A stretch of 64,000 nt of DNA, taken from Vitis vinifera. Taxonomy: Eukaryota; Streptophyta; Magnoliopsida; Vitales; Vitaceae. A model generated the notes under the pieces. The model did not search any database. It had not been told where the DNA came from and saw only the letters and a program-made list of their open reading frames with translations. Each line of letters starts with the position of its first letter. Position 1 is the stretch's first letter. The position numbers and the translations under genes were made by a program. The DNA lies in assembly GCF_030704535.1 (NCBI RefSeq), contig NC_081817.1:3611001-3675000 (forward strand), read 5' to 3'. This document shows, piece by piece, positions 48,490 to 60,610 of this stretch.

Positions 48490-48667
48490 TCAGAAATCAA
48501 GTACGACGAAAGAAGCTTCCAAAAGTAAGTCGTGTTTGAGGATTTGACAAAATTGCCCATCCTGTCAGAAACTTTGACGAAACCTCCCCAAACGTCACCT
48601 ACATTCATAAATTAAACTCCTCAGCAGTCGCCAGTCATAGCTACCGCGCTTCCTGACATTTCCACCA
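48490..48667 (+). promoter_or_regulatory. Promoter-proximal region of the full-length WAKL gene
   Basis: TTTGAC W-box cores occur at 48543-48548 and 48573-48578. A TATA-like CATAAATT lies at about 48606-48613. The segment is collinear with the region upstream of the truncated copy at 35437-35573. W-boxes are WRKY binding sites, common upstream of defence-related receptor genes. Confidence 0.45.
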
Positions 48668-51042
48668 ATGCCTAACCTGCTCCTCTTCACGGCGGCCCTG
48701 CTACTCTGCGCAGTGTGCGCAATGGCAGCCAATCGCTGCCCGGACTGCGGCAACACTTCTGTGCCCTACCCGCTCAGCACCGGAGCCGACTGCGGCGACC
48801 AAGAGTACAAGATCCGGTGCGATGCGGGCACACTCAGATTCGATACGCTCAACTCTTCCTACTCCATCTCATCCATCACTCCTCAAATCCAACGGTTCGT
48901 GATCCGGCCGGCGAGCTTCGCCGGTAACACCTGCGTCACCACCGATCTCCCCAACCAGGGAATCCAGCTCAACGAGAGCCTTCCCTTCAACGTCACCAGC
49001 AGCAACACCATCCTGTACCTCAACTGTACGGACACGCTTCTCCGGTCGCCGTTGAACTGCTCCTCCATCAGCCTCTGCCACACTTACATCAACGGCACAC
49101 GAGACGCGGCAGCGTGCGAGGACGCGCCTATTTGCTGCACGTTTAAGGCGGGTGGTTCTACGACGTCGCATTCGATACGGGTTCGCGACGCGGGGTGCAG
49201 AGCTTATCGGAGTTTCGTGAACCTGGACGCGAGTACTCCGGTGAACCGTTGGCCAGAACCAGGCGTGGAGATCCAGTGGGTGTCTCCGAGGGAACCGGTT
49301 TGCACGTCCCAATCTGACTGCACCGATGGGATGAACTCCACTTGTGGGCCGGACCCAGCCACTGCTGGGGTGAGCCGGTGCTTTTGCAAATCAGGACTTT
49401 GGTGGGATCCAGTTGGTGGATTATGCGCACAGAGTGAGTTGTCTAACAATTGCTTTCTCAAATTTGTACACATTACAAATAAAATTGACTCTTCATTTTC
49501 AAAACTATGTTGTAAGAATTGTTTAGTATTCTCCAGACGAGATAAGAGTAGTGTGATTATTGTGCAGATGTGACGTGTCAAGATCCAGATGGTTGTGGTT
49601 CCACAAACAAGACTCCACTCATAGCAGGTATGATTCTTCCAAGTTCCACCATATATGTACATATTTTAATATAGTCCATAAGTTAATTCTTCATTCTTGA
49701 CCCTGCAAATGGTGGTTCAGCCATCATTACACTTTCCCAATTTGGGTCTGGGAAAACGTATGTATTTTATCTTAATCAATCAACTCGATCAAATAATCTG
49801 GACTTTGGAACTGTTTTTCTGATCCATTTCCATACACAAATGGATTTGAGTCGGGAAAAGAGCGAGAGGAAGAATTTTGAAAGACTTTGATGCTGGGGGT
49901 TTTTTGTTTGTCATTTTTGCATGAGCTTCAAGTGCTAAATCAAAACGCCTAACGTTCTGGTGAATGAAATTCATACAGGTTTAACAGTAGGCATCGGTGC
50001 AGCCCTGATTGCAGCGGTCATCGCTATTCTAGTTTACAGACGGCACCGGCGCATCAAGGAAGCACAAGACCGGCTGGCAAGAGAGAGAGAGGAGATCCTA
50101 AACGCCAATGGCGGTGGCAAATTCGCCAAAAACTTCACGGGCAAAGAGATAAAGAGAGCAACAAACAGTTTCTCCCACGACCGCCTGCTCGGGGCTGGCG
50201 GCTATGGTGAAGTCTATAAAGGCATCCTTGATGATGGGACCATCGTTGCTATCAAATGCGCTAAGCTCGGCAACGCAAAAGGCACTGATCAGGTCCTCAA
50301 TGAGGTGGGGATTCTTTGCCAAGTGAACCACAGAAGCCTTGTCCGCCTTCTAGGCTGCTGTGTGGAGCTGGAGCAGCCGATCATGGTTTACGAGTTCATC
50401 CCAAATGGGACTCTTCTGGAACATTTGCAAGGCCAACGGCCTGGTGGCCGGGGTTCACTTACATGGAGTCATCGCCTCCGCATTGCCCATGACACGGCTG
50501 AGGGTCTGGCTTACCTCCATTCCTCTGCAGTTCCCCCAATCTATCATCGAGATGTCAAATCCAGCAACATTTTGCTTGATGAGAAGATGAATGCTAAGGT
50601 TGCAGATTTCGGGTTATCTAGGTTGGCTCATACTGATATGAGTCATGTATCCACATGTGCTCAAGGAACTCTTGGATATCTCGATCCTGAGTATTACAGG
50701 AACTATCAGTTGACAGATAAGAGTGATGTTTATAGCTTTGGAGTAGTGTTGTTGGAGCTGTTAACATCGCAGAAAGCCATTGATTTTAATCGACCCGCTG
50801 ATGATGTGAACTTGGCAGTTTATGTGCAGAGGACAGTGGAGGAGGAGAGGTTGATGGATGCCATTGATCCATTACTCAAAGAGCAGGCCAGCAGTTTGGA
50901 GCTTGAGACCATGAAGGCTATGGGATTTCTGGCCGTGGGTTGCTTGGAAGAACGAAGGCAAAATCGACCGTCAATGAAAGAAGTTACAGAGGAGATTGGG
51001 TATATCATAAGTATTGCAACAGCAAAGGTGGTAGAGCAGTAG
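48668..51042 (+). CDS. Wall-associated receptor kinase-like protein (WAKL20-type), three exons
   Basis: Exons are 48668-49433, 49568-49627 and 49979-51042, with GT-AG borders and consistent phase, giving 629 residues. Residues 1-20 are a signal peptide. About 22-275 is a Cys-rich GUB_WAK-type extracellular region with several N-glycosylation sequons. About 277-295 is the transmembrane helix (VGIGAALIAAVIAILVY), followed by a basic RRHRR stop-transfer. About 340-615 is a Ser/Thr kinase with GAGGYGEV, catalytic K368, HRD at 465-467 (HRDVKSSN), DFG at 485-487 and LDPEYY. All catalytic residues are present. The order matches Arabidopsis WAKL20 (At5g02070); no EGF repeat is seen. The role is plasma-membrane signalling, probably sensing cell-wall carbohydrates. 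That role and the ligand class are family inference. A truncated duplicate lies 13 kb upstream. Confidence 0.92.
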
Positions 51043-52611
51043 TTTGATTACAGAGTTGCTTTGGAAAAAACTAGACCAGTGACTTGTTGGGCAGAAATAA
51101 TCTGGGCTTATGTTTGTAATTGTTACTAGTATTGTATAGTTAACGTATTATGACCCGTTTTTATGGTGATCTATGTTGTTGCCCAGGAAGAAGCTTCACT
51201 GCTTCACAATAATTTCTTTGGGCTTCTTGCTTCCTTTAGGTTTGTCAGAGATCATTTCTGCGCTCTTTCTTGCTTCCACTGGCCTCATCAGAGTAATTTT
51301 GCTATCCTTCTTGTTTCCCATTGTTTTCACCAGAGAAGGCTCTCCTGTGGGTTCTGAAATGATAATGATATGAGAATTATACTGATTAAGTTTTATTTAG
51401 AAAAAACTTAAATAAGATTAAGATAATGTTTGTTTTTTTGGTTTTTTTATTGAAAGTAATTTGTTTTTAAAATTTAGGTTGTTTGTTTTATTATTTTTTC
51501 ATGATTTATTATAAACTTTTTATTGAATAGAAAAAACTAAAATATGTAACTTTTTCTAAATAGGAAAAAATAACATATTGATTTCTTTTTACTTTTTAAT
51601 ACTTAATAGAAATAAAATACTATAAAACTAACAATCTAATATTTAACACTATTAATCATTAAGATTTTATTTAGAATTAAGTAAAAAAACAAACACCACC
51701 TAAGTTTTTATTTTATCTTTGAAAAACTCTTTCTAAAAGTGTAAATCACAAAAAATAAAAAAATAAAAAAGAAAATGAAATCAACAACAAAAAAACTATA
51801 ATAATAAATAAATAAATAAATAAACCTCCAACAAAAACCACTACAAACTCTTACAAGAAATAAATGCAAAAAATATCAACTAAAAATAACTGTAAAAATC
51901 CTCAACAAAAAACCCCCATCAAAATAAACAAAAAAAAAAACAATTGCAAAAAATCAAGAGAAAGATAGAGAATGTGATAATCTTAAAAAAGAATGAAAGG
52001 TTAAAGAATTTTTGCAATTGATTTTTATCTCTTAAGATAACATAAACTTAGAGAGGAAGCAAAGTATAAAAAATGGACAATGAAGAAAAGAGAGGAAGAA
52101 AGAGATTTGAATTTAGAGGGTGATAGGCATGAATGAGAGAAGACTATAAAAAGAGAAAGAGGAAGATAGGTTTAAATTTAGAAGATTTTCTTAAAATTTC
52201 TTTTTTATTTGATTTGAAGGATGATTTGGTACAAAATATTTTTGCAGATAAGAGATTATTTTACACCTTTTAACTAAATATTCTTTCGTATTTTCTACTT
52301 CTTTTTCTCCTTTTATTCCTCTTATTTGTGCTTTTCTTTTGTGTTAGGTAAGAATATGTTTCATCAAAGTTAAAAATTTCCTTTTATGTTTGGTAATAAT
52401 AAAGTTAACAACCTTAGCATCATTCCTCGAAATTGATAATAATAAGGTTAACAACCTTAGCATCATTCCTTTTTAAGTATTAAATAATTCCTAGTGACAA
52501 GCCAAAACTTAACAGAGGCCAAACAGCAAATGGAAAAACATGGGCAGAAAACAGGCGGCGGTGGATTCTCTGGGGATCATCCTAACTTACGTTGGAGAAA
52601 AGTATGATGTT
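51043..52611. other. Intergenic region between the WAKL and eIF3g genes
   Basis: The two genes converge here. Bases 51043 to about 51180 are WAKL 3' flank, 51416-51704 is an intact MITE, and 51705-52380 is A-rich with no gene. Bases 52394-52470 hold a 33-bp direct repeat. About 52400-52611 is probably the eIF3g 3' untranslated region. Short ORFs at 51163-51373 lack any domain. Confidence 0.5.
51416..51704. mobile_element. MITE family A, copy 3 (uninterrupted)
   Basis: It runs from 'aagataatgtttgttttttt' to 'aaaaaaacaaacaccaccta' (about 285 bp). The ends are imperfect inverted repeats of about 20 bp, and there is no ORF. It aligns across the break of copy 1: '...cattaag' then 'atttagaattaag', with only the five-base GTTAT/ATTTT position differing. 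Confidence 0.7.
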
Positions 52612-55377
52612 CTAGTTTGTCCTGGGTGTGGCCCATTCCACTCTGAGGATGAGATTGTCATAACCATACCCATTCAGCTTGTTGATAGCCCTCTCTGCAT
52701 CTTCCTTGTTTACAAAATTGACAAAACCAAAACCTCTGCTCATGCCGGTCTTTTGGTCAATCGCCACGTAGACCCGACTTACTGGGCCAAATGTGCGGAA
52801 TAGCTCATGCAAGTCAGGCTCCCTTGTGTCCTCTGATAGGTTGGTGACCCGAACTGAATTCTCTTCATTCCTGCGCCTCATATCTGATCCAACTCTCTCT
52901 GCACCAGGTCTCATGCCTGGAGGCACATAAGCGGCTTTGCCAGTGCCTGTAGTAGCCACAGTGGTCTCGGCAGCGGGAGGTTTGTCAACGAAGGCATCAG
53001 TTTGTGCTGCGAGATCCTTGTATGGGCATCTAGATGTCCAATGGTCACCTTTCTTACCACAAGTTCTGCACACCATGAGAACAGCACCTCCCTTTCCAAG
53101 CTGAGCCAAGGAGTCTCCAGCAATCTTGGTTTCTTCTGCTTTGGTACCTGAAGACAGTGTCACGTTTGCACGGACAAAAAAAATTGCATAAAAAAACCGT
53201 ATGTGAAGCAACAGATAATATAATCTCTGAAGAAGTCGTAGTCCAAATACAACTTGAACCGACCAACTAAAATTTTACTTTGTACTGCAAATTTTGGCCA
53301 AATCATAACCTTAAGATTGAAGCTGAAAGACAGTATCTGCAAACAAGAAATTTATTGCTGTTGAAAGGCATAATGCTCAATCATGTCATCTTTAGCCCTT
53401 TCCCCATTTCAGAAGGTTAATAATGAAACTGAAAGTTCCTCCCCAACAAAAAATGTTGCCATTGAAGAACAGAGAACTGTCTGATCATTAACGATGCTAT
53501 GTCTGCCAGGCAATGGAGCTAAAAAATGGCACAAAAAATGTGTCATCCATATCAGGACCACAGTCTTCTGGGCTCATGGCCTAAATGTATATGAATATAT
53601 AAAATATTAATGCCTGCTATTGATTGGATTGGGACAGAATGATATCATAAAATGCAACATGATATGATATTATTATTTTCATAGGAAAATAATGCCATGT
53701 GATGACTCATTACCAGATTGTGACTTAGTTCATATCAAGAACAGATACAAGCCAAAAGGAGCCAATCATGGCTCTGTGTAAGCGGTGTGCGGGTCAGTGA
53801 GGGAGTGGAGACTTGGTTTGGTAGAGCGGTGACCTGGCTGCAGTTGCAAGCAGCGATAGATAGTAATGTCTTCTAATGGTTAATAAGCACAATATCACAC
53901 AAAGACACAGAACATAAAAAGAAAGGTGAAATACTTAAATCAGAAGTCATGAACTAATGAAGATGGTTCTTCTTAGGTTTTCTGATGACATCGCAGTAGC
54001 AGGTTATCCATTGCATTATGATCAGCAATCAATTTCTATTGTCTATGCTAAGCCAGATATGTCATGAGGAAAGGACGGGTAGAACAATGGAAGCCCAAGG
54101 TACAAAATGAAGTCCCCAAAAAACAATAACAAAGAATGCAACTACCCACATCAAAACATCCCAAGTTGGATTGAGTTGTAATTTTCTAATCCAGATCTGA
54201 ATGAGAAAAACTAGTACTAAAATAAATGTAAAATATATTTGGTTGTGGTGATAATAATCTTCCTCAAGCAAGTACTGAAAGATATTAACTTTCAGGGAAG
54301 AGGAAGAACTTATATATGCTCATCAGAATAGTAAAAATATTATTTAGAAACTGCTGGAATTAACCTAGGCTAACACCAAATCCACGATAGTAATTTTACT
54401 AAAACTTAAGAGTGAAAATGATAAGCAGTTGAGATTGACAATGAAGAGCTAGCTACTGAGTGAAATATGCTTGCTCTGTCTTTAGTTCAGTAATTAGAGT
54501 TCAAGGTAGAGATTGTGTAAAATAGGCCTTGAGCAGGTATAGTGATCAGATGCATGATGAATACGATCAGATTGGATAGAAGGGTCAATGATAAGATCAG
54601 TTTTATTAATCATCACCAGAAAAGGGTAGTTAAGGAACAACAAGTTTACAAAAGAGTGTATCTAAACTGAGGATGTTGGGATGTATCAGTGCTCAAAAAA
54701 GTAGGGATCAAGTTTGAACAGAATTGATCCTTGATCCTTGCAAAGTAGGGATCAAGATGGGACGAAGAACAGTTTGACTAATTTGGCATGTACATTAAAA
54801 AACAATCTCCTTTGACAGCAATGAGGAAGTTAAGATGGATAAGTACCTTGACAAGAAAGAATATGATTGGAAACGACTAAGTAGTTGAAGGTAGCACCAA
54901 CTGGGAATAAGAGAGGAAGAGATAGTTTGCAACGTGCAATAAGCCAATGGTTGGTTAGTGAGAGGTGGTGCAATTCATGTTTAAGGTGCTCCAAAAAGAT
55001 TTGAGACTTGAGGCAGTGAGAAAAAATATGTTGAGCAACAAGTTCACATATCCTAGATAGAAAACTTGCATAACAAATCCCACATAGTTGGGATAAAGGA
55101 TTTTGTAGGGCTGATTTGACTTAAACCATTGACACATATATTAGAGCTACATAATGAATTAAAATGACCTTTTGCCTATGTTGTATAATGTTTGTAATCT
55201 TCATATGGTGGCACACATACTGAATTCTCCAACAAAAGCACTGAAAATAAGCCATACAACACATTGTGCACAAGCTAAAATCTAACAATTTCTCAAAATC
55301 GATTAAATTTTAGCAGTGCAAAGTTATCATCCTCTATTTTAGCAACACTATGCCCTGTGGTTGGGCTAAATCCCTCC

Positions 55378-55414
<37 letters not shown>

Positions 55415-56684
55415 CCCCCCCCCCCCCCCGCCCCCCCTAATAAAATAAAAAATAAAAATAAAAAAGAAGAAAAAATGACAAGATAAAACAGAGATTGACC
55501 CAGAAAATATATTTCCACTATGGAGCAAGTATAAGGAAACGTACTGCAAGTAAAGAGAAATTGTGGGTGGTTTAGTTGTTGGAGAAGGCTCATTATAAAG
55601 ACAAATCAAATAAAAAAATTATTGACACAGTAAGAGTATTAAGCTACTTTACGAAACAATGACTCAAAAAGTAAATGAAAATGAGCCAGTTAACCTGACA
55701 GATAAAACAGGAGGTAGGAGGAGAAATTGAGCTGTCAAATTTCCGGGATTGCCATATACAAACCCCAAATATGGCAAAAATAATGCAATCAACTCAGTTT
55801 AACTGGAATTGTGAAACCATACACACTTCCACAAAGCTGACAATAGAGTTCTGTCCTATACTAAACTCATTGGAGCCTAACATCCCTGAGAATTTTTGTA
55901 AATTCTGCAAAAACCCTTCCTGCTGTTTGGTTCCTTTCTCAGACAATATCCAGCATTTTTTTTCCAATTACTAAACTACATTTAGTATTTCAGCTCATTT
56001 AGTAATAAAGTAAGAATTGTTTATAAATTTTCCAATGAAGACAACATGAAATCAAAACAAAAATTCAGAGTTTCGTCTATCTAAGATCATCAGAATCCAC
56101 ACACGGCAAGGAAAAAATCTAGAAAAAAAAATGCAATTGAACATTAATCTAAGTTTTTTTTGTTTACAAGAAGATACGGTAACCAAACAACTAAATAAAC
56201 AAATAGATAAAACCAACTCGAATGATAAAGCACTTTTCTTTTACCGCATAATAAAAAGATAAGATCCCCAGTTTCTCAGCAACCAAACAGAGAGGGCAAC
56301 AGAGAGGAACGTACCCGGAGCTCTAGGTCTTTCAAGAAGAATCTCTTCAGTGGAGACCATGGTAAGCCTACTCCCGACATCCTCATGAACCGCGTCCCCG
56401 AACTTAGCCCATGAGCGACGCTCCACGGCTCGCTTACTGAGGCGAGCCTTGGCAAGCTTCCGAACACGAGTGGTGGTGGTGATCTTGACCTTGTTTCCAT
56501 CTTCATTGAACTTGTACTCAATCACCTTCTTGATGCCATTCTCTTCCGGCCCAATCACTTGGCGGGGTGGCAGTAGAAAATCGAGGTCTTCTCCGTCGTC
56601 TTCATCGAGCTCTCCCCACCGGATCTTCTCCGCTTTTGGCGGATTCGAATTCCAACCTGACCCGGATCTGTCGACCAACGCCAT
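52612..56684 (-). CDS. Eukaryotic translation initiation factor 3 subunit G (eIF3g), two exons
   Basis: Minus-strand exons are 56684-56315 and 53147-52612, with a GT-AG intron and an agreeing phase, giving 301 residues. The N-terminus is the eIF3g-specific region, with KIRWGELDEDDGEDLDFLLP near residues 20-40 and VIEYKFNEDGNKVKITTTTR after it. A CCHC zinc knuckle follows (C150, C153, H159, C164; CRTCGKKGDHWTSRCPY). The C-terminal RRM has RNP2 VRVTNL (222-227) and RNP1 RGFGFVNF (261-268), and ends LRVEWATPRTN. eIF3g is a core component of the eIF3 complex that helps scanning 40S ribosomes in the cytoplasm. The length and domain order fit plant eIF3g. The intron (53148-56314) is long and contains a C/G homopolymer; it holds no other gene. 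Confidence 0.95.
55372..55437. repeat. Poly-C tract (poly-G in the eIF3g transcript)
   Basis: About 60 bases of C are interrupted only by an early T and two G's. It lies inside the eIF3g intron, so the pre-mRNA carries a G-run. ORFs reading Gly-only sequence here are artefacts of the tract. Homopolymer length in an assembly is unreliable. Confidence 0.9.
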
Positions 56685-57272
56685 GAATGAGTTTGCGCCC
56701 TACTGGTTTTAGGGGTTTCGAAAGTGCGGCTTCCGTTGTAGATGGAGGTGATGAGATGACAATAGGATCTTAAGGCGACGTCGTTTGAGCGTTATGTTGT
56801 CAAAACGACAGCGTTTTTTTGTCTGGTTTCTGAATTGCCTTGTCAACTAACATTCTCGATCTCTTAGATGTGCTCATCAGGCGGTGTTAGGCGGTAGCGC
56901 CGGCCCAGCCCAAAAGTAATGTAGAAGGTGAGTTGTAGCCCAGCCCATATTAGAATCAAATCCCATAGGCCCAAACAGCCCACAAAGGATTATGAAGCTT
57001 GGGCTTTGGAGGCACCGTACGAATAACTTCAATTGTTATGAAAATTAAAAAATAAATTAAATTAAATTAAAAAAACCATCACAAAGGTCCGTTCTTAAAA
57101 AATAGTTTTTAAGTTAAAAATAATATTTTTCATTTATTCTTCATATTTTATATCTATATATAATTTAAATTTTTTTAAACATTCTTCATATTTTTTAATT
57201 ATTACTTAGATATTAATCATATGATAAAAAGAACAATAAAAAAATATCCTAAATTTATTTTAAAAAATAAAT

Positions 57273-57800
57273 TAGGGATTGTTTGGTAACTATTTTCAAA
57301 AATAATTATAAAAACGGTTTTTAAAAACTGTTATAAGATATTTTATAAAATAAAAGTTTATTTGAAAACTTAAAATATTTTTAAATATATTTTAAAAATA
57401 ATTTTTATGTGTGATTTTTATTTTTAATCATTCTAAATGTTTGTCTAATTAATGATCTTTGAAAACATCATAGTTTATATTCTTAAAAACAAAAAAAAAC
57501 AATTTTTGGTTACCAAACAAGTTTTCAATATTTTTTGTTTTAGAGATAAAGAGAATTTTTATTCTTGTATTTTCTTACTTTATGTACATCATTTCACTAT
57601 TTATACAAGTTATAACTATTATTGAACTGTATAACAATTTTAAAAATTTTAAGTTACAATTGACTAATAATGGAAGATACTTTTAATATAGTGTAATTGA
57701 TCAGTTTTTTTATTATATGAGAATTGTTGTTTGTCGGCTGAGGGTTTTCAAGAGAATAAAAAAAAATGTTTTAAAAAACAGTTGTCAAACAAACCCTTAT
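57273..57800. mobile_element. MITE-like element(s) with GTTTGGTAAC ends
   Basis: The left end ttagggattgtttggtaac (57272-57290) has an inverted counterpart tgtcaaacaaaccctta at about 57783-57799. A second inverted match, ggttaccaaacaa at 57508-57520, suggests either a shorter 245-bp element or nesting. The body is AT-rich without coding sequence. Confidence 0.45.
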
Positions 57801-60074
57801 TTTCGAAAAGATTTCTAAACAACGCCTATAATTATTATTTTTATAAAATAAATATGACTTATTTAATAATGAAAATGAAAGCTTTTCTCACTTTAAGAAA
57901 TAAAATACATGAAAGAATATAAGAAAATGTATTTAATAAAAAAGTTTTTTTTTAAATTGAAATTATTATTATTTAATTAACATTAAATAAAAAATTAAAA
58001 TAATTTTATTTAAAAATCAAACTAATTTTTAAAATTAAAATTAATCCATGAGACGACACAGGTTTTGATTTTGGGAGGATGTGCCCCACGTGGCTCCTCA
58101 CTGGCATGTTATGTCAGATTTTTAATCCAACAAATGCAGCATAAATAAATAAATAATATAAATCATGTGCCACTCTCGTCTCCAGTCTGGATTCAAACTT
58201 AACCTTGAAGCCAACAATATAATTTAAGCACATTTTAAAATTTTGTTCAAAATGATTCCTTCTCTTTCATCCTTACTTTTTAAAATTAAAAATATTTAAA
58301 ATCACAATTTCAAAACAAATGTCAATAAACTATATTTTAAATTTTGTATTATTATTATTATTATTATTTAAATTTGAGATGGTTATATCAAGCAGTTAGT
58401 GTGTCGCCTTTCCCCACCTTTCCCAACACCTTCATTTTGAAAGGATTTTAATATTCAAAGGAGGAAGATTGCCCACCTTTTACATTCGATGTTTAAAGTA
58501 GGTAATGATGGAAAATAGAGCCTGAAAAACCCACTTATTTGCTATCAATAATGTGGACCTTTCAACATCCAATCCACCAAAGGATATGGAATTCAATCCG
58601 GTTAGGAGCCACCATGATTCCTCACTATTAATAATCACTAATTCTAAAATTATGATAATAATTCTTGATATTTTATTTTAAATAAACTTCATTTTGGGAA
58701 TAAAATCTTCACCCGAAAATTAATACAATACTTAATGTAAATTGCATGTGTGAGGGTTTATTAAATATTTATATTAATATATAAAGAAAAAAAAAGGGAA
58801 TTATGCAAATATGGATGAATCTAGAATTCAATAAAATTATTTTTATGAGAATGCAGTTTTTAAAAAATAATTATCATTTCATGCATTGGAACCGTACTTA
58901 CCTCACATTACTCATATTAGTCAACCGAGGCCAAGGGTAATTATCCCCTTAAATAATATGAAAGTTTGACTATTGGATTAAAGCTCAATATTAATTCAAC
59001 TTAGAAAAAAATATATAAGTAGGGTTCGTTAAAGTATAATACCGACTCTGTCATTATTTATGTGAGTTGGATTGATATGGGTGATAACTTATATGCATAT
59101 ATAAGAGCAGATAGATATTATTTTAGCGCATGAAATGAGAATTATTCTCTCAAAAAATGTACTCTTTATTAAAATAATTTTTTGAGGTTTTTGTTTCGTG
59201 TAAGTTTACGTAAATGCCCCAAATAAAAAATGGTAAGTTGTTGTCACCTTCATTTAAAATACATTGAAAAATAACGAAAACATGTTGTTTTTGTTTTTTA
59301 AAAATATGAAGCAAAAAGAAAAAGGGGACGGTGACCACCCATTGTGTGAGCTGTCCTTCTGCTGAGGTCCCTAGCCACATACAATCTGCCAAGCCCTAAC
59401 CGACACAAATCAATGGGGAAAGAGAATGCTATTCTAACAGCTAGTCTCGTGGGTTTTTATGCAACCAATACAAAGTGATGACACCTACGACTGACGAGAG
59501 CGAAGAGCTGACTACCATGTGCGGTTTTATGAAAGGTCCCTGACACGACCCGTGAGTTTATCATGGTTGGACTCAATCGTTTATGCCATCGAGGTCATGG
59601 GCCCCATGTATCCACATCTGCGAACAGTGGGGACTGATTCCCCCCACATTTTGTTTATTTATTTATTTTATTAAATATTCGTCACATCTACTTTTTATCA
59701 TCCTCAAGGAATATGTACGGGTAAAAACTCAAAAGGATAAGGTTAAATATCATTATTTTTCATCTATGAAGGGAATTTACCATGGGACAACATGGACTGA
59801 TTGCAATTTTATTTGATTATATCATCCTCTAATGATTCATAATTTACCATATAACATAATCACTTCAATAAAAATTTTAATAGGTACTACACAACGAGCA
59901 CAAAAAAAGAAAGAAGTGATCATTGATGTGATCATATGACCATGAAATGCATCAATACTCGATAATTCATTAATCAAAAGACAAGAAAAAAAGGATTATA
60001 ATGGTACAATTGAAAAGCATCTCAATTATAATTGTATTTCTTAAAAATAAAATCTTAAAACATAAAATAATTAA

Positions 60075-60610
60075 ATATAAGGTTTAATACACTTTAACCC
60101 TTAACCTATCACATGTTTTTCTACATTGTCTCATCGGGTTTAAAATCGAACATATTATCCTCCAAGTTTCTTAAATACCTAGTATATTTATTGGACAGTG
60201 TTAATTTTTATTGACAAAGTTGTCACATACTATACATATAACTGAATATGTAAAGATAAATTTATAAATTCAATCACGTAAACACCTTAAATAGAACTTT
60301 CCCTTATCTTTCATCTTCATTCTTCATTTGACGATTCAAAGGGTTAGAGCCTTAAAGGAATAATGAAGACAAAAGGTAAGGAAGAGCTCTACTTGAAACT
60401 TTTGAATGATTGAATTTATAAATTTACCTTTACTTATTTAGTCACATGTACAACACGTGATATTTCCGTATATTGAAACTAACACCCTTTAACCAAAAAA
60501 ATACAATTCTAAAAATTAAGAAGTTTTAAGGGCAATATGTTTGATTTTAAACAAGTTATAACAATGTGTAAAACATGGTATAGATTAAAGAATAAAGTAT
60601 ATTAAACTAC
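60075..60610. mobile_element. Element with long terminal inverted repeats (about 200 bp each)
   Basis: From the left end, 'gtttaatacactttaaccct' through 'gggtttaaaatcgaacatatt' to 'taaatttataaattcaatca' reappears reversed from about 60605 back to 60395 ('gtttaatatacttta', 'ttgtttaaaatcaaacatatt', 'taaatttataaattcaatca'). The arms are about 200 bp with a loop of about 100 bp. No ORF is present. It resembles foldback or MULE-type MITEs. Confidence 0.6.

Noticed and set aside
48869-49312. Minus-strand ORF of 147 codons
   Set aside because: It is antisense to WAKL exon 1; GC-rich coding DNA often leaves the opposite strand open.
55334-55609. Gly-rich ORFs
   Set aside because: They are translation of the intronic poly-C/G tract.
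59150-59816. Two ORFs of 77-80 codons
   Set aside because: AT-rich context, no domain, no supporting promoter or splice signal.
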